Shown in pieces: positions 6,179 through 10,495 of a DNA stretch of 10,495 nt (the first letter of the stretch is position 1; each line of letters opens with the position of its first letter). The stretch lies in assembly GCA_019244945.1 (NCBI GenBank), contig JAFASD010000177.1, positions 1 through 10,495 on the forward strand, written 5' to 3'. Position numbers and translations under genes: made by a program. The notes beneath the pieces are model-generated. The model saw only the letters and a list, made by a program, of their open reading frames with translations, ran no database searches and was not told the origin of the DNA. The stretch comes from Acidobacteriaceae bacterium. Lineage in GTDB: Bacteria > Acidobacteriota > Terriglobia > Bryobacterales > Bryobacteraceae.

Positions 6179-8827
6179 ATGTACAGTGACCTGAGACTTC
6201 GATTGCGGAACCTGTTCAGACGGCTTTCCGTCGAGCGTGAACTCGACGAAGAGTTGCGGTTTCATCTTGAGAACGAAGTCGAGAAGCTCATGGCGCGTGG
6301 ACGGACTCGTCCTGAGGCCCTAAGGGAGGCCAATCTCACGCTTGGCGGACTCACCCAGATCAAAGAAGAGTGCCGCCAAGCGCGGGGTGTGGAACTCATT
6401 GAGTCAACCATCAAAGATTTTCGATACGCAATCCGCGGATTGTGGCGTAGTCCAGCCTTCGCCCTAACGGTGATCATCACCGTTAGCTTCGGTACAGCAG
6501 CGGTGGCGACCGTCTTTACGCTCGCGAACACTCTTCTCTTCCGGCGCCTGGGCGTTGATCATCCAGATCGTATTGTTGTGGTCCAGCCCACCCGCGAGCA
6601 TGGCCGCTTTCCGGGATCGGCTTCTTACCCCGACTACGTTCATTTTCGCGACCATAGCAAGACGCTTGAGACCCTCGCGGCCGTCTATTCTACGGCCCCG
6701 CTGTTTGTGACGGCAAACGGGCATTCACAGGAAATAAATGGCGCAGTCGTGTCGGCGAATTTCTTTCCGCTGCTGGGGATTCGACCGACGCTTGGGCGTT
6801 TCTTCCAACGTGACGAAGACGCCGTTCCGAATCGGGATCCTGTCGCCATAATCAGTTTCAATTTCTGGCGCGACTGGTTGAATCTGTCGAGAAACGCCCT
6901 GGCTTCTCCGTTGAAGATCAACGGTGTTGCGTTTACCATCATCGGCATTGCTCCGCCTGAGTTCAAGGGTGTGACCGTGAAGCCCGACGAAATTTACATT
7001 CCCACCATGATGGCGAGCGCTGGATATCACTGGTGTGAGAACGCGCTGGCAAGCGATTGCACTGTGTTCGACATGATTGCGCGCCTACGCGATGGCCATA
7101 ACGTGGATCAAGCCCGAGCCGAAATGACCGCGCTTATGCCGCAATCCTGGTCTCGCGCGAAAGATGGTGAAAATTCGGGAGTGACGGCATTCCCGCTGCA
7201 AGGCGTGATGGATGTCGAAGAGACACGCGCAACCCGGTCACATTTTGTGAGATTGCTGGCCTATGTCGCTGGTATTTTGCTTCTCATTTGCTGCGCGAAT
7301 CTGTCCGGCCTCCTTATTGCGCGTAACACTGCGCGGACTCGTGAGCTTGCTATCCGGACATCTCTAGGCGCAGGCCGCTTGCGACTGATCCAGCTGCTAA
7401 TTACCGAATCGCTCGTGGTGGCCGTTATTGGCGGAGTTCTTGGTACTGGCTTGTCGATCGCGCTGACCCAAGGGCTGAATGCGATGTTCTATTCCGTGGA
7501 TGTTGAAGGGCATCCCATGTATTACAAGTTCAACCTCGAGCCTCCGGTTCTGCTTGCCGTACTCGCAGTTTCTATCGCGGCGGGTTTTCTGTTCGGAATC
7601 CCGCCGGCATTTCGAGCGACGCGTCAAGATACCGCGGAGCGCCTCAAACAGCAATCAACCGCGGTTACCGCCGATTCCCGTGCGGGCGGGTGGCTGGCCG
7701 GAGTTCAGGCCGCGATAGCGGTAGCGCTAACTGTTGTCTCCGGTCTCCTCATGTCGAGTGACCATCTCATGATGAATGGCGCAAACTTCGATGTCTCACA
7801 CGTTGCACTGATGAGACTTCGGCCACACTTGGTCGATTATCGGGCGGAGACAGCACAGCGCTATTTGCGGACCGTAATGGACAAGTTAAATGCTACACGA
7901 GGTGTCGAGTCCGCCAGCATGGTGGCTCCAGGCGTCGTGCTTGTGGGAGGAAGTGCACGCGTCTCTCTGCCCAAACTGCGCGACTCGCAGGGGATAACTG
8001 TTGGGTATATCGAAGTCGGCCCTCGATATTTTGAGACGCTGCGAACCCCAATACTGCGTGGTCGGGAATTTCAGGAAACCGATACACTGCAATCGCCGAT
8101 GGTCGCGATGATCAGCAAGGCGCTGGCTGAACAATTCTGGCCCGGAACCTCCGTTATCGGTTCGACAATTATCGTGAATCACGAGGCTCGGCGAGTTGTG
8201 GGTGTAGTGGCAGACATCCCACTCCAAAGCCGCCTTGAGCCTCAGCGGCCATACGTGTATGTGCCCTTTTGGCAGAATGCTTCGCAAATGGATGCCCGCC
8301 TCTGCGTACGCGTGAAAGGTGATCCCGCGGCGATGCTGCCGCAATTAGTCAGAGTGGCGAATCGAATTGATCCTTCAGTGCCAATTGCCGAGACAATCCC
8401 GTTGTCAGTGCAGATGGCCGGCAGTTTAAGCGCGCTCCGAATCACAGCTACATTCGTCAGCTATGGAGCCGCCCTGGCCTTACTGCTGAGCGGCGTTGGC
8501 CTCTATGGAGTGCTGGCCTTTTCGGTATCGCGACGAACGCGAGAGATCGGTGTCCGGCTTGCCCTAGGAGCAAAGGTAACCGAGGTGTTCGCCATGCTGA
8601 TGTCTGAAGGAATGACAGCTGTCTGCGTTGGCGTCGCTATGGGCGTTCCACTTGCGATAGCCGGCTCTCGCCTTGTTCGCCACCTGTTGTACGGGCCCGC
8701 CGCGAACGATAGTCGCGTTTACGCCAGCGCCACACTGATGATTGCATCTATTGGACTACTCTCTTGCTGCATTCCGGCGCGGCGCGCGGCACGTTTGGAC
8801 CCCGCCACTGCACTCAAAGAAGAATAG
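6179..8827 (+). CDS. ADOP-family (MacB/FtsX-like) orphan ABC permease
   Basis: An 882-aa inner-membrane protein of the acidobacterial duplicated orphan permease (ADOP) family. The cytoplasmic N-terminus has the typical RELDEELRFHLE (20-31) and a helical segment to about residue 75. A first membrane helix (about 95-120) is followed by a MacB-type periplasmic domain (about 125-345). The first FtsX unit (about 353-485) has CANLSGLLIARNTARTRELA and three helices; the second half repeats the plan, with a helix near 505-525, a second periplasmic part, and a closing FtsX unit (about 755-882) with SRRTREIGVRLALGAK and the end PATALKEE. No ABC ATPase gene is adjacent, as is normal for this family, so it may borrow an ATPase or have a non-transport role. 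The start at 6179 gives the standard ADOP N-terminus; the 20 residues in front are encoded within padR and are not counted. Substrate unknown. Confidence 0.94.
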   Translation: MYSDLRLRLRNLFRRLSVERELDEELRFHLENEVEKLMARGRTRPEALREANLTLGGLTQIKEECRQARGVELIESTIKDFRYAIRGLWRSPAFALTVIITVSFGTAAVATVFTLANTLLFRRLGVDHPDRIVVVQPTREHGRFPGSASYPDYVHFRDHSKTLETLAAVYSTAPLFVTANGHSQEINGAVVSANFFPLLGIRPTLGRFFQRDEDAVPNRDPVAIISFNFWRDWLNLSRNALASPLKINGVAFTIIGIAPPEFKGVTVKPDEIYIPTMMASAGYHWCENALASDCTVFDMIARLRDGHNVDQARAEMTALMPQSWSRAKDGENSGVTAFPLQGVMDVEETRATRSHFVRLLAYVAGILLLICCANLSGLLIARNTARTRELAIRTSLGAGRLRLIQLLITESLVVAVIGGVLGTGLSIALTQGLNAMFYSVDVEGHPMYYKFNLEPPVLLAVLAVSIAAGFLFGIPPAFRATRQDTAERLKQQSTAVTADSRAGGWLAGVQAAIAVALTVVSGLLMSSDHLMMNGANFDVSHVALMRLRPHLVDYRAETAQRYLRTVMDKLNATRGVESASMVAPGVVLVGGSARVSLPKLRDSQGITVGYIEVGPRYFETLRTPILRGREFQETDTLQSPMVAMISKALAEQFWPGTSVIGSTIIVNHEARRVVGVVADIPLQSRLEPQRPYVYVPFWQNASQMDARLCVRVKGDPAAMLPQLVRVANRIDPSVPIAETIPLSVQMAGSLSALRITATFVSYGAALALLLSGVGLYGVLAFSVSRRTREIGVRLALGAKVTEVFAMLMSEGMTAVCVGVAMGVPLAIAGSRLVRHLLYGPAANDSRVYASATLMIASIGLLSCCIPARRAARLDPATALKEE

Positions 8828-8829
8828 CT

Positions 8830-8873
8830 TTAAACTGTTAAACTGTTTCCGAGCGTCTGCTCAAACGGAAACA
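8830..8873. terminator. Hairpin between convergent genes, possible terminator
   Basis: TGTTTCCG (8844-8851) pairs with CGGAAACA (8866-8873), an 8-bp stem; AGC/GCT around a GTCT loop can add inner pairs. On the minus strand, the stem is followed by AGTTTAACAGTTTAA, which has only short T runs. On the plus strand no T run follows. It sits between two convergent operons, where a shared terminator is expected. The stem is preceded by a tandem 8-base repeat, TTAAACTG twice (8830-8845). Confidence 0.4.
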
Positions 8874-8875
8874 AA

Positions 8876-8919
8876 CTGGCCTTAAGTTAACGCTTCCTGG
8901 CCTTAGCCGTTAGGCCTTA
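8876..8919. repeat. Short CTGGCCTTA repeats
   Basis: CTGGCCTTA occurs at 8876-8884 and 8897-8905, 21 bases apart, and its last seven bases occur again at 8913-8919, inside the end of the oxidoreductase gene. GGCCT/AGGCC can also pair here. Three copies in 44 bases suggest small local duplications in the gap; no function is apparent. Confidence 0.4.
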
Positions 8920-10283
8920 ACCGGTTTGTCCACCGCTTTCCACGCTTTCTCATCCCAATACTTCACACGCCCTTCGCGATAGGAATCCACAGAAAGACTA
9001 ATCAGAATCTGCGCGTGCGCCGCCGTCTCCACGTCCAGGTGCGGCTTCTCGCGCGTACGCATGCATTTCAGGAAATTGCCGATATGCGCCTGCATCATGT
9101 CGTACTGCTCAACCGGGATCTTGATCTCTTCCGCTCCGAACTTGTAATCCGGGAAAGGACCGCGTTTCGGACGGACGTTGCTGCCCGGCTCTTCCGGCGG
9201 GCGCACCAGTTCTGGACGTACCGTGATATCCGGTGTGGAACTTTCAAACATTCCATGCTCCACCATGATGATGGTCCCTTCATGCCCACGAATCAAACCT
9301 GGAATGTGCTGCGAATTCGCCATTGACGAACTCAGCACGAGCGAGTGTCCTTCCGGGTATTCGGCCAGCAAGTGATACGTATCGGGCACTTCGCGATCAT
9401 TTGTAAATACGTACTTACCGCCGGACGCCATTACTTTCGATGGATACTGCGGCTTGTCCCAACAAATATTCAGCGGAGCCACCACGTGGAAAAACAGATC
9501 CGTCGCGATGCCCCCTGAGTAATCCCAATACTTTCTGAATCGGAAGAAGCGATCCGCATCCCACGGCCGCGAAGGCGCAGGACCCAACCAGGTCTTCCAA
9601 TCAATGTAGTTATCGCCCTTCCCGTCCGGTCCAGCGCCCGGATCAATGGGCCAGTTCCACTCACCCTCAATCGAATTCCGATGATACGAGCCTTGGCTCA
9701 TAATCATCTTCCCGATCATGCCGTCCGCAATAGCCTTCTTCGCTTTCCACCATTGATCTGCCGACGTCGTTTGCGATCCGACTTGCAACACGCGGTTGGT
9801 CTCTCGCACTGTATCGACCAGTTGCTTTGCTTCTTTGATCGTGTGGCACATCGGCTTCTCGAGATAAACGTCTTTGCCGTGATCCATCGCATCAAGCGCG
9901 ATCCGGGCATGCCAATGGTCCGGCGTGGCCACAATCACAGCATCCACGTCGGGCAGCGCGAGTACTTCCCGGTAATCCGAAAAACCCTTAGCGCTGTACT
10001 TTTCCGCCTGTTCGCGTTTGCGCTTTTCGTAAACGTCGCACACGGCCACGATCTGGCAGGCATTGTTGTTCTCCGTGCCGTATCGCGTGAATGATCTCGC
10101 GTCATCACTGCCGCGTCCACCGCAACCAATCAGTCCGATATTGATACGGTCATTGGCCCCCAGAACGCGCGAGGGGTTCATCTTGTTGTTCGCCTTCGCA
10201 AACGCATGGCTGGCAAGCGCCACGCCAGCGCCCAACGCTCCTGTCTGTTTCAAAAAATCGCGGCGGTCTAATTCGTCTGGCAT
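8910..10283 (-). CDS. Tat-exported Gfo/Idh/MocA family oxidoreductase
   Basis: A 457-aa NAD(P)-dependent sugar- or inositol-type oxidoreductase. A twin-arginine signal opens it: RRDFLK (7-12), a weakly hydrophobic stretch, and SHAFA (25-29) as a likely cut site, so the folded enzyme with cofactor would go to the periplasm. The Rossmann fold starts with INIGLIGCGGRG (47-58) and carries Asp83 after the second strand. The family signature EKP is at 142-144, with Lys143 the usual catalytic-site lysine. The second domain has DWKTWLGPAP (228-237) and YSGGIATDLFFH (255-266), whose Asp262 and His266 fit the usual substrate-site DxxxH. This subtype is frequent in Acidobacteriota and Planctomycetota, usually with unknown substrate. 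It begins 9 bases after the DUF885 gene and is probably co-transcribed with it. The start is the only ATG that includes the Tat signal; its ribosome site is weak (GGGAG, 12 bases away). Confidence 0.93.
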   Translation of the reverse strand: MPDELDRRDFLKQTGALGAGVALASHAFAKANNKMNPSRVLGANDRINIGLIGCGGRGSDDARSFTRYGTENNNACQIVAVCDVYEKRKREQAEKYSAKGFSDYREVLALPDVDAVIVATPDHWHARIALDAMDHGKDVYLEKPMCHTIKEAKQLVDTVRETNRVLQVGSQTTSADQWWKAKKAIADGMIGKMIMSQGSYHRNSIEGEWNWPIDPGAGPDGKGDNYIDWKTWLGPAPSRPWDADRFFRFRKYWDYSGGIATDLFFHVVAPLNICWDKPQYPSKVMASGGKYVFTNDREVPDTYHLLAEYPEGHSLVLSSSMANSQHIPGLIRGHEGTIIMVEHGMFESSTPDITVRPELVRPPEEPGSNVRPKRGPFPDYKFGAEEIKIPVEQYDMMQAHIGNFLKCMRTREKPHLDVETAAHAQILISLSVDSYREGRVKYWDEKAWKAVDKPVKA

Positions 10284-10292
10284 ACAAGAAGT

Positions 10293-10495
10293 TTACTCCC
10301 TCAACGCTACATCCAGGTCAGATCGATCATCCAACAGAATCCATGACTCGACTGACAGAGGCAGGCTGCCATTCCGAAGCAGATCGTCGTGAAACTGCTT
10401 CAGGCTGAATTGTTGGCCTTTGCGATCGCGATATTTTCCCAATAGCCGCATAATCTCGAACTTTCCCGTAATGTAAGTCATTTTCTGCGTGGGAT
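10293..10495 (-). CDS. DUF885-family protein, C-terminal end only
   Basis: The last 67 or so residues of a gene that begins beyond the window; the frame is open to the edge (PTQK precedes the internal Met). The pattern Tyr-x-x-Gly-x-x-Glu-Ile (YITGKFEI), then FSLKQFHDDLLRNGSLPL, is the conserved C-terminus of DUF885 proteins. These are about 550-600 aa, often secreted in this phylum, and look like metallopeptidases related to the gluzincin (M2/M3-like) fold; the metal site would lie upstream of what is seen here. The function is not established. It is followed closely by the Gfo/Idh/MocA oxidoreductase gene on the same strand. Confidence 0.8.
   Translation of the reverse strand, partial: PTQKMTYITGKFEIMRLLGKYRDRKGQQFSLKQFHDDLLRNGSLPLSVESWILLDDRSDLDVALRE

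Noticed and set aside
7886..8344. 152-aa minus-strand ORF inside the permease gene
   Set aside because: Composition rich in His, Arg and Cys with no motif; it lies wholly antisense to a clear coding region and is a frame shadow.
9681..10094. 137-aa plus-strand ORF across the oxidoreductase gene
   Set aside because: Antisense shadow of a well-supported gene, with no ribosome site or recognisable domain.
8910..10283. Glycoside hydrolase family 109 (Gfo/Idh-fold N-acetylgalactosaminidase)
   Set aside because: The Tat signal and fold fit, but the second-domain motif is GGIATDLFFH rather than the THGLGP-type motif I associate with GH109.

Overview
The window looks like chromosomal DNA of an Acidobacteriota bacterium of the Solibacter/Terriglobia type. 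This is an inference from gene content: a PadR regulator paired with an ADOP-type orphan permease, a Ser/Thr kinase fused to a TolB-like domain and TPR repeats, a Tat-exported Gfo/Idh/MocA oxidoreductase, a PEP-CTERM protein and a DUF885 protein, all at moderately high GC. I saw no tRNA, rRNA, CRISPR array or insertion sequence.

Layout. (1) Bases 3-464, plus strand: the 3' end of a PEP-CTERM secreted protein gene that starts before the window. (2) Bases 400-5609, minus strand: a compact run of genes that read, in transcription order, small secreted protein -> membrane Ser/Thr kinase with TPR repeats -> 88-aa charged peptide -> YcaO -> TfuA. The last four are separated by 30, 8 and 0 bases and look like one operon. 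The tfuA 3' end overlaps the PEP-CTERM gene tail to tail. (3) Bases 5835-8827, plus strand: padR followed 11 bases later by an ADOP permease, with an inverted repeat just upstream of padR that could be its operator. (4) Bases 8910-10495, minus strand: the end of a DUF885 gene followed 9 bases later by a Tat-signal Gfo/Idh/MocA oxidoreductase. The two blocks converge on a hairpin near 8844-8873.

The most notable part is the peptide-YcaO-TfuA set. YcaO enzymes use ATP to activate peptide backbone amides, and YcaO with TfuA is the known pair for installing backbone thioamides (thioviridamide-type RiPPs and methyl-coenzyme M reductase). The 88-aa ORF directly upstream has the shape of a RiPP precursor: a long helical, charged leader and a short Gly/Pro-rich tail with the only cysteine. 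No other modifying enzyme, recognised leader-binding domain, protease or exporter is visible, so this would be a minimal pathway whose product is unknown. The receptor-like kinase upstream may control it. This functional reading is inference; the gene identities of YcaO and TfuA are well supported by motifs.
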